Below, piece after piece: positions 23,482 to 32,437 of a DNA stretch of 35,217 nucleotides (the first letter of the stretch is position 1; each line of letters begins with the position of its first letter). The position numbers and the translations under genes were made by a program. Origin of the DNA: JAAYDY01 sp964500225 (GTDB lineage: Bacteria > Planctomycetota > Phycisphaerae > FEN-1346 > JAACEH01); assembly GCA_964500225.1 (NCBI GenBank), contig CAZCOA010000029.1, positions 1-35,217 of the forward strand. Reading direction: 5' to 3'. The notes below the pieces were generated by a model that was not told the DNA's origin, did not search any database, and saw nothing but the letters and a program-made list of their open reading frames with translations.

Positions 23482-24522
23482 CTACCGTTTGCGGTCCTTG
23501 GTCCCCGCGGCGCCGGTCATGGTGACGGCCCGGTCCTGGCTGACGGCGCTGGTCACGGGTTCGCCGCGGAAGAAGCGGTCGAACTCTTCCAGGACGTGCT
23601 TGGCGTAGAGCCCCTCCTTGCCGCGACCGGCGACATGGGGAGTAACGATGACGTTGGGCAGCCCGCGGAACGGACTGTCCTCGGGCAAAGGCTCGCTGTA
23701 GTGGACGTCGAGGACCGCAGTGAATCGGTTCTTCCGCAGCTCAGCCAGGAGGGCGGCTTCCTGGACCAGATGGGCGCGACCGGCATTGATCAGCACGGCG
23801 CCGTCCTTGATCTTGGCCAGGTGTTCGGCGCCGACGCGGCCGCGGTTGGCGTCGGTCAGGGCCCCGAGCAGGTGAATGATGTCTCCTCGCTCGAACATCT
23901 CGTCGAAGTCCACGAGCGTGATGCCTGCGGCGGCGGCCTCGGCCGGTTTCATGTGGTTGCTGAAGACGAGTATCTCCTTCGGCGTCATGGGCTTCAGCAT
24001 GTGGATGAGCCGCTGGGAGATGTCGCCGTAGCCCCAAATGGAGATGACGGCATCATGCATGGCGCGGCTACGTTGACGGTTTTCCCAAACCATATTGGTT
24101 AGAGAGCCGATTCCGGCGTAATCGAGGAAGCGGTTGCGCATGAGCATGGTGACCATGAGGCACCATTCGGCGACCGCCTGGGACATGATGTGGTTGCACG
24201 AGAGAACGGGAATGCCGCGCTGGTAGAGCAGAGGCGAGGCGATGCCGCCGACCGACCCTGCGGCGTGGCCAACGATCTTTAGCGTGGTGTTGCGAGCGAG
24301 CACCTTCTCGTCGAGTTTGGGACATCCCCATGCGGTAATCAGGGCCTCGACGCCTTCGAAGGCCTCGGCCCATTGCTCCGGTGTGAGAGGGCCGCGGCTC
24401 TCGTTCAGGCGGACTCGAAAACCCAGCTTGGCGGCGAGGGCCTGGACTTCGGGGGTCCAGAACTCGTCGCGAACTTCCCATGCCGGCATGGCAAAAAACA
24501 CATTGACGTCGCGATTCGACAC
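23482..24522 (-). CDS. D-isomer-specific 2-hydroxyacid dehydrogenase
   Basis: NAD(P)-dependent reductase of the D-2-hydroxyacid dehydrogenase family, about 346 residues. The catalytic triad is present: Arg in NAGRAHL, Glu in SEPLPEDSPF and His in TPHVAG. The nucleotide fold begins ISIWGYGDISQRLI, where the third glycine of Gly-x-Gly-x2-Gly is a serine. Family members reduce 2-keto acids such as hydroxypyruvate, phosphoglycerate or formate-derived substrates. The substrate is unknown here. I chose GTG 24522 because AAAGGA stands about 7 nt before it. An in-frame ATG at 24537 has no ribosome site and contains this one in its coding. No operon partner is obvious. The glycosyltransferase upstream is 125 nt away. 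Confidence 0.85.
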   Translation of the reverse strand: MSNRDVNVFFAMPAWEVRDEFWTPEVQALAAKLGFRVRLNESRGPLTPEQWAEAFEGVEALITAWGCPKLDEKVLARNTTLKIVGHAAGSVGGIASPLLYQRGIPVLSCNHIMSQAVAEWCLMVTMLMRNRFLDYAGIGSLTNMVWENRQRSRAMHDAVISIWGYGDISQRLIHMLKPMTPKEILVFSNHMKPAEAAAAGITLVDFDEMFERGDIIHLLGALTDANRGRVGAEHLAKIKDGAVLINAGRAHLVQEAALLAELRKNRFTAVLDVHYSEPLPEDSPFRGLPNVIVTPHVAGRGKEGLYAKHVLEEFDRFFRGEPVTSAVSQDRAVTMTGAAGTKDRKR

Positions 24523-24647
24523 AGTCGATCCTTTCATATAAAGGGTTGCGCTATCAGTTCCGTCGCGTCAGGTCTGTCTAGCGCGAGAATCGATGGTGTT
24601 GCGACGCATCAGGAGCAGTCTATCGCAAGGCGGCAACGCTCGCAATC

Positions 24648-25769
24648 CTAAATCGCAGATGGCGGGCCGATCACGTCCTGGGCCGCACGATCGAAAGACG
24701 CGGCGACCCGGGACCAATCGAAACGGGCTGCCAGAGACTGCCTCAGGGACGTGGCGAGCCGGCGTTCGGCTGGGCGTGTGAGCAGCCGGGCCAGGCGGCG
24801 GCGAAGGTCCACGGGGCCGCGATAGCTCACGTGGGATAGGGCATCGCCGAAGACCTCCGGATTGGCCAGTTGGCGGGAGACCACGGGCGCAGCGCCGGCG
24901 ATGGCGGCCTCGATGGTGGCCAGGGGAAACCACTCGCGTAAAGCCGTGTTGACGACGATGTCGGCGGCGCGGATGCAGGCCAAGTAGCGGTCGCGGTCGG
25001 GCAGGTAACCGAACTGGAGCACACGCGATCCGAATCGCCGGCGTGCCTCCTGGAAGATGGCGGGATACTTTCTGACGGCGGCTCCGACAGCGATGAGGCG
25101 AAAGGCGATGCCCTCCTCGTCGAGGTGGTAAAGTGTCTCGAAGAACAACTGCGGGTTCTGGCTGTCGGCCCAGGGATTGTTCCACAGGATGATGGGCGGG
25201 CCGGGAGGCACGTGGCAAGGTTCGGCGGCGTGGATGGCGGCCACGTCCACTCCGTGCGGCAGGACGAGGAGCTTCTGTGCTGCGGCATCGGCGAGTCGCG
25301 CGGGCACGGCGTCGGGAAAAGAGTCGATGAGGCGTCGGACGGCATCCAGGAGACAGTCGCGATGGTGTCGGCTCGCCACCAAGGCACGGTCGCAGGCCAG
25401 GAGGCTATAGAGTTGCGCGAGCGCCAAAGGTTCGTCGCGCGGATGGTCTTTGAGGTCGGTGCCGAGCATGTCGTCGTGAAAGTACTGAAGGACGGGGACC
25501 GTTCGCCACGGCGGGGGCAGTAGGGCCCTGAGTCGCGCCACATCCACGAGGTCGTCGGCCAGGATCACGTCGGCCTTGCGCTTCAGACGAGCAATCTCGG
25601 CGGCGAAGTGCAGCGCGCTGCCTCGAAGCCGCCACGGCCACGTCCGCGGGGGCAGGGTAAGCGTGAAGAGGCTGTGGCGACTGTGGGCCGCCAGGCCTTC
25701 CAGAAATTGCCGTCGCGGTCCTCCGTGATAGGGGCTCAGTGCGAGGATTGACAGGCTGCGTGCGTCCAT
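24648..25769 (-). CDS. DUF3524/GTDC1-like glycosyltransferase (tRNA-queuosine mannosyltransferase-like)
   Basis: GT-B glycosyltransferase of 373 residues. It follows the animal GTDC1/QTMAN protein, as I remember it, along its length. The N-terminus LSILALSPYHGGPRRQFLEG corresponds to the family start with a GGSHKQ-like turn. LPPRTWPWRLRGSALHF matches the LPAKKWHWRARTSALYF block. YFHDDML matches YFHENQL. QLYSLLACDRALVAS, a conserved middle site (ILWNNPWADSQNP for IVWPHRWEHDKDP), FGYLPDRDRYL and TALREWFPLATIEAAIAG complete the pattern. The animal enzyme adds mannose from GDP-mannose to queuosine at position 34 of tRNA-Asp. Whether this bacterial form acts on tRNA is inference. There is no Shine-Dalgarno. 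GATAGT (25778-25783) lies 8 nt before the ATG with TTGCCA 15 bp upstream, so the mRNA may be leaderless. Confidence 0.75.
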   Translation of the reverse strand: MDARSLSILALSPYHGGPRRQFLEGLAAHSRHSLFTLTLPPRTWPWRLRGSALHFAAEIARLKRKADVILADDLVDVARLRALLPPPWRTVPVLQYFHDDMLGTDLKDHPRDEPLALAQLYSLLACDRALVASRHHRDCLLDAVRRLIDSFPDAVPARLADAAAQKLLVLPHGVDVAAIHAAEPCHVPPGPPIILWNNPWADSQNPQLFFETLYHLDEEGIAFRLIAVGAAVRKYPAIFQEARRRFGSRVLQFGYLPDRDRYLACIRAADIVVNTALREWFPLATIEAAIAGAAPVVSRQLANPEVFGDALSHVSYRGPVDLRRRLARLLTRPAERRLATSLRQSLAARFDWSRVAASFDRAAQDVIGPPSAI

Positions 25770-25854
25770 ACTTCGAAACTATCCGAAAGCCCCTGTTTTG
25801 GCAAGTGAAAGCTGTCGGAGGCTGTTCCGGCGCGGCAACCGCGGAGCGGGCGAG

Positions 25855-26967
25855 TCACTTGCCGATAAGGCGGCGTTTCTTGTCGCGGTAGTACAGGTAA
25901 TCGGCCAACGGTACGTCGGGCGGCACGAGGTGGTCAACGTGAGGAATCACGCCGCCGAGGTCCATGACGCGCCGAATGCGTTCGAGTTCGGCGTCGATGG
26001 CCTGCCGTCCCCGGGCGAGCTGCCTCTTGTCGATGCCGCCGCAGAGGATCAGAGTGGCCGGGGTCTCCTGTCGGAGCCGGAGCGTGTCGGTGTGTGCGGC
26101 CTCGCACGGCAGCAGTATGTTGATACCGGCCTCGAACCACAACGGGGCGAGTTTGTGGATGTTGCCGTCGGAGTCGACAATGGCGCGGTCCACGCCATGG
26201 CGGCGATAGAAGTCCGTGACCTGCCGGTACCGGGGCACCATGAAATCCCGGAACATCTGCGGGCTGATCAGCGGACCGCTGGAGTAGCACATGTCTTCCC
26301 ACCAGCCGGTGATGTCCAGTTGAACGCCGTCGGCGACGATCCGCTCGGCCACGGCCATGTAGATGGCCAGGAGGTGATCCATCATTTCTTCGATCCACTG
26401 CGGATCCAGGGCGAAGGCGACGGAGATTTCCTCGACGCCGAGGAGGTTGCGCAGGAAGCCGTAGAAACCCATCTGCGGACTGTTGAGGATCGTGTCGCGG
26501 GCGGCATACTGCTTACGCAGGGCATCCCAGTCTTGCGGCATGCGGCGCTCGATATCGACGGGCATGAACTCGTCGCGAATCCGTTGCCAGTCTTCGCGCG
26601 TGCGGATGGGGTACTTCGTGTGTGTGGGGATGCTCTCGCCGTGGCCGGGCTTGAATCGGATCAGTTCTTCGCCGATCTCGGTGCGGACGGTCTCGGTGTG
26701 CTCGTCCTGGGCGATGATTTCCTCGGTTGGCGTGCGCACGAATCGCGTCTTGATCGGCACGCCGTGAATGTATTCGAAATCGAAGTATTCGGCGAGTCTG
26801 GCGCATCGCACCTCGGGATCGGGACAGGCGGCGGGCGTGAGGTCGTCCGGCAGCCCTTCGCCGACCCAGCGCTGAAGGGTGGTATCCCAGAACCAGAACT
26901 CGAAGTCGGGGATATGGTCCACGGCCCGGCCGTGGGTGAAACGGTTGAATCGTTCGCGTGAATTCAT
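25855..26967 (-). CDS. Uroporphyrinogen decarboxylase-like (URO-D fold) protein
   Basis: TIM-barrel protein of 370 residues from the URO-D/MtaA-like superfamily. It begins NSRERFNRFTHGRAVDHIPD, has SPQMGFYGFLRNLLGVE and FALDPQWIEEMMDHLL in the middle, DGNIHKLAPLWFEAGINILLPCE and GGIDKRQLARG near the C-terminus, and ends GGVIPHVDHLVPPDV. Large groups of such proteins in anaerobes and planctomycetes act as methyltransferases or have unknown roles, rather than decarboxylating uroporphyrinogen. No haem or corrinoid gene is adjacent, so I do not call it hemE. ATG 26967 starts the family N-terminus. The longer upstream frame is not gene-like. It lies downstream of trpE on the same strand, 118 nt away. 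Confidence 0.8.
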   Translation of the reverse strand: MNSRERFNRFTHGRAVDHIPDFEFWFWDTTLQRWVGEGLPDDLTPAACPDPEVRCARLAEYFDFEYIHGVPIKTRFVRTPTEEIIAQDEHTETVRTEIGEELIRFKPGHGESIPTHTKYPIRTREDWQRIRDEFMPVDIERRMPQDWDALRKQYAARDTILNSPQMGFYGFLRNLLGVEEISVAFALDPQWIEEMMDHLLAIYMAVAERIVADGVQLDITGWWEDMCYSSGPLISPQMFRDFMVPRYRQVTDFYRRHGVDRAIVDSDGNIHKLAPLWFEAGINILLPCEAAHTDTLRLRQETPATLILCGGIDKRQLARGRQAIDAELERIRRVMDLGGVIPHVDHLVPPDVPLADYLYYRDKKRRLIGK

Positions 26968-27056
26968 GTGACGAGGATCCCCAGTAGGCGTTTGTGCTAC
27001 GACCGTCGCCCAGTCGGCGGCCGCATTCGGCATACGAGCGGCTTCAAGCGTATCAC

Positions 27057-27089
27057 CCCCGCGGCCGCGGGGACCGTGACGCCCGTCAC
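27057..27089. repeat. Tandem GC-rich hairpins at the trpE stop
   Basis: A perfect 16-bp palindrome, CCCCGCGGCCGCGGGG (27057-27072), and a second hairpin, GTGAC-gccc-GTCAC (27076-27089), overlap and follow the trpE stop. No U tract is present. They may weaken transcription into the URO-D-like gene or stabilise the trpE mRNA end. Confidence 0.4.
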
Positions 27090-28582
27090 AGGGCGGGGCC
27101 GAAGGTTTCCTCGGCGGCCTTGACGGCCAGCAGGAGTGCAAGCGCCTTGTTGAGGGTTTCCTCGTATTCGCGTTCGGGAACGCTGTCGGCCACCAGGCCC
27201 GCACCGGCCTGGACATAGACCTTGTTGCCCTGGATGACCATGGTCCGCAGGGCGATGCAGGTGTCCATGTTGCCGCTGAAATCGACATAGCCGACGGCGC
27301 CGGCGTAGGGGCCGCGGCGGGTCTTCTCCAACTCGTCGATGATCTGCATGGCGCGAACTTTCGGGGCGCCGGAGACGGTGCCCACCGGCAGGCAGGCCAC
27401 GAGGGCGTCCAAAGCCGTCATGCCGGGTTTCAGGCGGCCCTCGACGTTCGACGTGATGTGCATGACATGGCTGTATCGCTCGACGGAGAGAACGTCCGAG
27501 AGACGGACGGAGTTGAACTCGGCGACACGGCCGACGTCGTTGCGGGCCAGGTCCACCAGCATGATGTGTTCGGCACGCTCCTTGGGATCGGCCAGCAACT
27601 CCGCTTCCAGTCGATCGTCTTCCTCGGGCGTGGCTCCGCGCGGTCGCGTGCCGGCCAGCGGCCGGTTGGTGATGAGGCCGTCTTCGACGCGAACCATGAT
27701 CTCGGGGCTTGCGCCGACGAGGTCCACGTCCTCGGCCCTCACGTGGAACATGAACGGACTGGGGTTGATCACGCGCAAAGCGCGATAGATATCGAGGCTG
27801 CTGGCGCGGCTCTCGACCTCCAGACGCTGCGACAGAACGACCTGGAAGATGTCGCCGGCTCGGATGTACTCCTTGCAGGTGTTGACGGCGGCCTCGAATT
27901 CGGCCCTGGAGAAACTGCTGTCGAATCGCAGGTCGTCACGGCGACCGATGGCGATGTCGGCCGTCTGGTGTTCGACGGGTTGCTGGAGCCGCTCGACCAG
28001 GTGGTCGATTTTGCGGCAGGCGGCCTCGTAGGCGGCACGCGGATCGACGCCCTCGGTCATGGCATTGGCCACCACCTTGACGGTCTTGTCGATGTGATCG
28101 AACAGGACCATCGTGTCGTAGAAGGCGAAGTGCATGTCGGCCAGATGCCGGTCGTCGGGTGGAGCGTGTGGCAGGTCTTCGAAGTAGCGGATCACATCGT
28201 AACCCGCATAGCCCACGGCGCCGCCGGTGAATCGCGGCAAGCCTCGCGGGTGGACCGCCCTGAAACGTTTCAGTTCGTCGGCCAGGCAGGCTATGGGGTT
28301 GTCGGCCTGGAACTCGCGGACTTGGTCGCCGCGGGCGATACGGACGCAGTGTCCGGTTGCGCGGACCGTCAGCAGGGGATTGGCGCCGGCAAAACTGTAG
28401 CGACCGATGCGCTCGCCGCCGACGACGCTCTCGAGGAGGAAGGAGTTGGGGCCGCCGGCAATCTGGCGGTACGCCGTGACGGGAGTCAGACTGTCGCTGA
28501 GCAACTGGCGGTACACGGGAATCGTGTTGCCCTGTCGGGTGTAGGCGATGAACGTATCGAGGTCGGGATAGTATCTGGCCAC
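27086..28582 (-). CDS. trpE: Anthranilate synthase component I
   Basis: First enzyme of tryptophan synthesis, converting chorismate and ammonia or glutamine nitrogen to anthranilate. It has 498 residues. Seen: the tryptophan feedback site FLLESV (48-53), and in the chorismate-binding half SQRLEV, NPSPFMFHV, GASPEIMVRV, NRPLAGTRPRG, AEHIMLVDLARNDVGRV, VEGRLKPGM, LPVGTVSGAPKVRAMQIIDELE and GAVGYVDFSGNMDTCIALRT, all standard for TrpE. The start is GTG with AGGAGG 7 nt upstream. No trpG or other trp gene lies in the window, so the pathway is dispersed. No leader peptide with Trp codons was seen in the short region before it. The promoter is at 28609-28637. Confidence 0.95.
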   Translation of the reverse strand: MARYYPDLDTFIAYTRQGNTIPVYRQLLSDSLTPVTAYRQIAGGPNSFLLESVVGGERIGRYSFAGANPLLTVRATGHCVRIARGDQVREFQADNPIACLADELKRFRAVHPRGLPRFTGGAVGYAGYDVIRYFEDLPHAPPDDRHLADMHFAFYDTMVLFDHIDKTVKVVANAMTEGVDPRAAYEAACRKIDHLVERLQQPVEHQTADIAIGRRDDLRFDSSFSRAEFEAAVNTCKEYIRAGDIFQVVLSQRLEVESRASSLDIYRALRVINPSPFMFHVRAEDVDLVGASPEIMVRVEDGLITNRPLAGTRPRGATPEEDDRLEAELLADPKERAEHIMLVDLARNDVGRVAEFNSVRLSDVLSVERYSHVMHITSNVEGRLKPGMTALDALVACLPVGTVSGAPKVRAMQIIDELEKTRRGPYAGAVGYVDFSGNMDTCIALRTMVIQGNKVYVQAGAGLVADSVPEREYEETLNKALALLLAVKAAEETFGPAL

Positions 28583-28608
28583 GGTCGGCCCTCCTGTCGT
28601 AAGGCCCC

Positions 28609-28637
28609 ATGGTAGCCGAGTGAACCGTGTGCGTCAA
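28609..28637 (-). promoter_or_regulatory. Probable promoter of trpE
   Basis: Minus strand TTGACG (28632-28637), 17 bp, TACCAT (28609-28614). The leader is about 20 nt, too short for an attenuator, so control by attenuation is unlikely. Confidence 0.5.
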
Positions 28638-28697
28638 CGTGCCGCGGCGGGGGATTCGCCGTGCTTGAGGCTTGGCGGCGCGGCAGTTCGTTTTCAG

Positions 28698-28727
28698 TTG
28701 ACACCGCCCGAGTCCGCTCCCTATACT
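28698..28727 (+). promoter_or_regulatory. Probable promoter of lptD
   Basis: TTGACA (28698-28703), an 18-bp spacer and TATACT (28722-28727). The predicted start near 28734 gives a 74-nt leader. It is divergent from the trpE promoter, with 60 bp between the two -35 boxes. Confidence 0.6.
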
Positions 28728-28807
28728 GACCGCGAACTGCCATCGGCAGGCAGTCGGCGCACGGATAGTCACGATTCATTGCAGACCAGGCTCCACTACG
28801 GCAGATC

Positions 28808-31606
28808 ATGGTGACCCACACACGAGCCCGTTTTCCATGTGTTTCCCGCGCCGTGCCGTGTAGCCTCGCGGCCCTGCTGATGGCGGTGGTCTTGTGCACG
28901 CCGACGAATGCGCAACAGTCGGCGCCAATTCCGCTGCCGACAGACCCTCAAGCCAATATCCAACTGACCAGTCGCGTGACCCAGAGCTGGTACGTTTCGG
29001 ACAAGCTGCTGGTGGTGATGCTGATCGACGGTTTCACGGTGCGTCAAGGGCAGTGGACGCTAACATGTCGCGACGGGGTGGTCTGGTGTAATGAGGCCGA
29101 GTGGGCGGGTGAATGGAAACGTGTCGGCATCTACGCCGAGGACGGCGTGACCGTGAGCGGTCCGGGGCTGGCCGAGCCCGTGAAGCTGGATATGGCGTAT
29201 TTGACCCTGGAAACCCGCGGCACGGTGGAGCGTCCGCACGAGGACGTTCAGCGCGCGGGCGATGCCGAGCCGCTGTATCTTCGTGGGCGACGGTTCCGCA
29301 ACGACACGCTGGCCAAGGCCGCAAAGGCTGCCGAAGACGAGAACGGCGCGGCTCAGGCGCCGTCGGCGCAGGAGCCTGTTGCCGAGGGGCGGCCCGGTGG
29401 AGAACCGGCAACCGCTGAGCCGACGCCTGACCGCGATCAGGAGATCACGATCGGCGCAATCGACGACTCGCGGCAGGTGACGTTCGAGTCGCGGATGGAC
29501 GGTCAGGAGCGTGTCAGCATCTGGACCGGCGGCATCCTCGTCAGCCAGGGCGAACTGGAGATGCGGGCCGATAACGTGGTCGTCTGGGGCGACACGGGCA
29601 AGGGCAGTGGCGTTCAGGCTTACCTCGAAGGCAACGTGACGATCAACCAGGGACGGCGCATCATCCGGGCGACGCGGGCGTTTTACGATTTCGACCGCAA
29701 GCAGGCCCTGATTCACGATGCGAAGATTCAGTCGTTCAGTACGGCCCGTGACGTGCCGTTGTACTACTATGCCAAGAGCATCCGGCAACTGGCCGAGGGC
29801 AAGTTCACGGCCGAGAAGGCCAGTCTGACTACGGATGCGTTCGGGCATCCGCAGTGGGCGATCAGCGGCAGCGAATTCGAAGTGGTGGACCTGACCGGCC
29901 AGGACGAGCAGGGCAAGGACATTCACCGGATGTGGTTTGCGGCGGAGAATGTCACAACGAGCATTCGCGGTGTGCCGGTCACATGGTGGCCGCGGCTGAG
30001 CGGAGACCTGGAGCAGCAGTGGACGCCGCTTCGCCGGATCAACATGTCGCAGAGCAGCAATCGCGGCACGGGTGTCGAGTCGGAATGGTACCTGTGGCGG
30101 CTGCTTGGCGTCCGGCAGATTCCGGACGGATTCGACAAGACATACCTTGACCTGAATCTGTACGGCGAACGCGGACCATACGTCAGCGCCAACAGCAAAT
30201 ATCGCCGCGAGCAGTTCTTTGGCGAGTTCATGTCCAACTACATTCATGACTACGGCCAGGATACCATCGCGGGCGACGACGTTGACCCGCCGTCGCAGGA
30301 GCGGGGCCGCGTGACATGGCGGCACCGACATTTCCTGCCGTACCAGTGGCAGGTGACGGGCGAATTGTCGTGGCTGAGCGACGATCAGTACCTGCGCGAG
30401 TGGTACGAGGAAGAGGATGCCCAGGGTAAGGACCAGGAGACGCTGCTGCACCTGAAGAAACAGTCGGATAACCAGGTCTTCACGGCGTTGCTGAAAGGTC
30501 GCATCAACGACTGGCAGGACGAGGTGGCGCAGGCGCCGCGGCTGGACTACCAGGCGATCGGTGAGCCGCTGCTTGACGACCGCCTGACGTACTACGGACG
30601 CGGGACGTACATGTACGGGCACGTCAACGTGGACGAGCGGGTGCGCAATCCTGAGGATAGTCCGTGGACGAACGTTGCCGACACGCGTCACGAGGTGGAC
30701 GCGCCGATGCAGATCGGCTTCGTGAAAGTGGTGCCGTTCGCGGATGGGCGGGTGTCGTATTTTGAGGAGACGTTTGACCGGCAGCCGGTGTCGCAGCGTA
30801 TGATCATGCGCGGGGCCGACAGCCGTGTCTGGGGCGCTGCTGGGGCGAGGGCGAGTTGGTACTTGTCGAAGGTGTACGAGGGGGTGCAGAGCCGCCTGTG
30901 GGATTTGAACCGTCTGAGGCACGTCAACACGTTCGACATCGAGGCCGCGGTGGCGGGCACGGACCTGGGGTCGCGGCATCTATACCCGTTCGACGAGCCA
31001 GGATCGGCCGAGGCCAGGCTGGTTCGCGGCGTGGACGACACGGATGTGTACCGCCTGGGGTGGCGGAACCGGTTGCAGACCAAGCGCGGGCCGAATCAGA
31101 AGACGGTGGACTGGATCACGGCCGATTTCCTGATGACTTGGCTGAACAACACCGAGACGCCTCGTGTGTCGCCCGACGACGATCTGGCGGCAAACAATCT
31201 GAAGATGGATTACTCGTGGCAGTTGAGCGACACGACCTCGGTCGTGGGCGACGTGTACTACACGACGAACGACGGTCATGTGCGGACGGCGAATGCGGGC
31301 GTTGCCATAGCCCGAACGCCGCGGCTGAGCTACTATCTGGGGAGCCGCTATATCCGCGGCGCGGACTCGTCGATCGGCACGTTCGGTATGGACTACGTGA
31401 TCAACCGCAAGTGGAAGTTCCATTTCTTCGAGCAGTACGAGTTCAACAACACACAGACCAATTCGGGGACTCGATTCGAGTTCGAGCGCCGCATGGCCAG
31501 TTGGCTGATGCGCGTGGCCATGGAGTGGGATCCTGGAGAGGACGAGCGCACGTTCTATGTCGAGTTCCAGCCCGTGGGCGTGCCTGAGCTGAAGATCGGC
31601 AACTGA
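28808..31606 (+). CDS. lptD: LPS-assembly outer membrane protein LptD (OstA family)
   Basis: Predicted 932-residue outer-membrane protein. The signal peptide spans about 18-35 (SLAALLMAVVLCTPTNAQQ). An OstA-type beta-jellyroll lies at about 230-310 (GILVSQGELEMRADNVVVW, LEGNVTINQGRRIIRATRAF). A similar but more diverged segment at about 65-135 (GFTVRQGQWTLTCRDGVVW) may be a second LptA-like unit. The two are joined by an Ala/Glu/Pro-rich linker (about 170-212). Residues 330-932 are rich in alternating aromatic strands, as expected of a beta barrel. LptD inserts lipopolysaccharide into the outer leaflet together with LptE. No other lpt gene is here. Its presence argues for a true LPS-containing outer membrane. 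The start ATG 28808 has no good ribosome site. GTG 28811 is equivalent. Confidence 0.8.
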   Translation: MVTHTRARFPCVSRAVPCSLAALLMAVVLCTPTNAQQSAPIPLPTDPQANIQLTSRVTQSWYVSDKLLVVMLIDGFTVRQGQWTLTCRDGVVWCNEAEWAGEWKRVGIYAEDGVTVSGPGLAEPVKLDMAYLTLETRGTVERPHEDVQRAGDAEPLYLRGRRFRNDTLAKAAKAAEDENGAAQAPSAQEPVAEGRPGGEPATAEPTPDRDQEITIGAIDDSRQVTFESRMDGQERVSIWTGGILVSQGELEMRADNVVVWGDTGKGSGVQAYLEGNVTINQGRRIIRATRAFYDFDRKQALIHDAKIQSFSTARDVPLYYYAKSIRQLAEGKFTAEKASLTTDAFGHPQWAISGSEFEVVDLTGQDEQGKDIHRMWFAAENVTTSIRGVPVTWWPRLSGDLEQQWTPLRRINMSQSSNRGTGVESEWYLWRLLGVRQIPDGFDKTYLDLNLYGERGPYVSANSKYRREQFFGEFMSNYIHDYGQDTIAGDDVDPPSQERGRVTWRHRHFLPYQWQVTGELSWLSDDQYLREWYEEEDAQGKDQETLLHLKKQSDNQVFTALLKGRINDWQDEVAQAPRLDYQAIGEPLLDDRLTYYGRGTYMYGHVNVDERVRNPEDSPWTNVADTRHEVDAPMQIGFVKVVPFADGRVSYFEETFDRQPVSQRMIMRGADSRVWGAAGARASWYLSKVYEGVQSRLWDLNRLRHVNTFDIEAAVAGTDLGSRHLYPFDEPGSAEARLVRGVDDTDVYRLGWRNRLQTKRGPNQKTVDWITADFLMTWLNNTETPRVSPDDDLAANNLKMDYSWQLSDTTSVVGDVYYTTNDGHVRTANAGVAIARTPRLSYYLGSRYIRGADSSIGTFGMDYVINRKWKFHFFEQYEFNNTQTNSGTRFEFERRMASWLMRVAMEWDPGEDERTFYVEFQPVGVPELKIGN

Positions 31607-31696
31607 TCGTCGGCGGTTCAGGCTTGCCTAAGCGCAATCTGTGGTATGATGGCTGTCAGCAGGGGGGCAGGGGGGCTATCCGATAAGGAGGGCCCG

Positions 31697-32437
31697 ATGG
31701 ATCTGGCCCGCAGCTTTCAGGATGCCACGAAGTACTACCGCGAGAAGTTGCCCGAGGCTCGATGTGCCGCAGCGTGCGTTGCGCCGTACAAGCGCTACGA
31801 TGAGAACCTGCCGAGAATTGCGCTGCCCCGCCCGGAATCTCTACCGAAAGCCTCGTTCTGGGAGACAGTTGCCCGTCGCCGCAGCGTCCGGCGCTATGTT
31901 CCTGCCGAGCTTTCGGGCATGAACCTGTATCTGCTGCTCTGGGCCAGCCAGGGTATTACGCGTCCCGGAAACGTGCCGCTAAGGGCCACCGCGAGTGCCG
32001 GCGCCTTGTTTCCCATCGAGACCTACGTGGCGGTCAACCGCGTGGCCGGGCTGGCGCCGGGGCTGTATCACTGGCAGTTGCCCGAAGAGAATCTGGTGCT
32101 GCTGCGGGCAGACTGCGACCTGGCCGAGGACGTGACCATGGCGTGCCTCGACCAAGAAATGTGCCGCAGCGCGGCGTGCAGTTTCCTGTGGACGGCGGTG
32201 TTTGATCGGACGTTGCGGAAGTACGGCGACCGTGGGCTGCGCTACGTGTACTTGGACGCGGGCCATGTAGGCCACGCCCTGCAATTGGCAGCAGCGGCGC
32301 TGGGGCTGGGCTCGTGCTGTATCGGGGCGTTGTTCGACGACGAAGTCAACCGGCTGCTGGGCATCGACGGGGTCCATGAGAGCATCGTCTACGCGGCCAG
32401 CGTGGGAGCCGTCGGGAAACTGTCTGGATGGGTGTGA
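31697..32437 (+). CDS. SagB-type nitroreductase-family oxidoreductase
   Basis: FMN-dependent oxidoreductase of 246 residues. SagB-type features: RRRSVRRY (60-67), which starts the FMN site, LLLWASQGIT (79-88), LRATASAGALFPIETY (95-110), and near the C-terminus GLGSCCIGALFDDEVNRLLGI. SagB enzymes oxidise azoline rings to azoles in peptide natural products. Stand-alone versions without SagC/SagD partners are common and of unknown role. No precursor peptide or cyclodehydratase was seen here. ATG 31697 has AAGGAGG 5 nt upstream. The longer frame from 31646 lacks one. A TTGCCT and TATGAT pair upstream is a weak promoter candidate. It converges with the isomerase gene. Confidence 0.82.
   Translation: MDLARSFQDATKYYREKLPEARCAAACVAPYKRYDENLPRIALPRPESLPKASFWETVARRRSVRRYVPAELSGMNLYLLLWASQGITRPGNVPLRATASAGALFPIETYVAVNRVAGLAPGLYHWQLPEENLVLLRADCDLAEDVTMACLDQEMCRSAACSFLWTAVFDRTLRKYGDRGLRYVYLDAGHVGHALQLAAAALGLGSCCIGALFDDEVNRLLGIDGVHESIVYAASVGAVGKLSGWV

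Noticed and set aside
25855..26967. hemE (true uroporphyrinogen decarboxylase)
   Set aside because: It has the superfamily pattern, but I could not find the N-terminal porphyrin-binding signature of HemE, and no haem genes are near.
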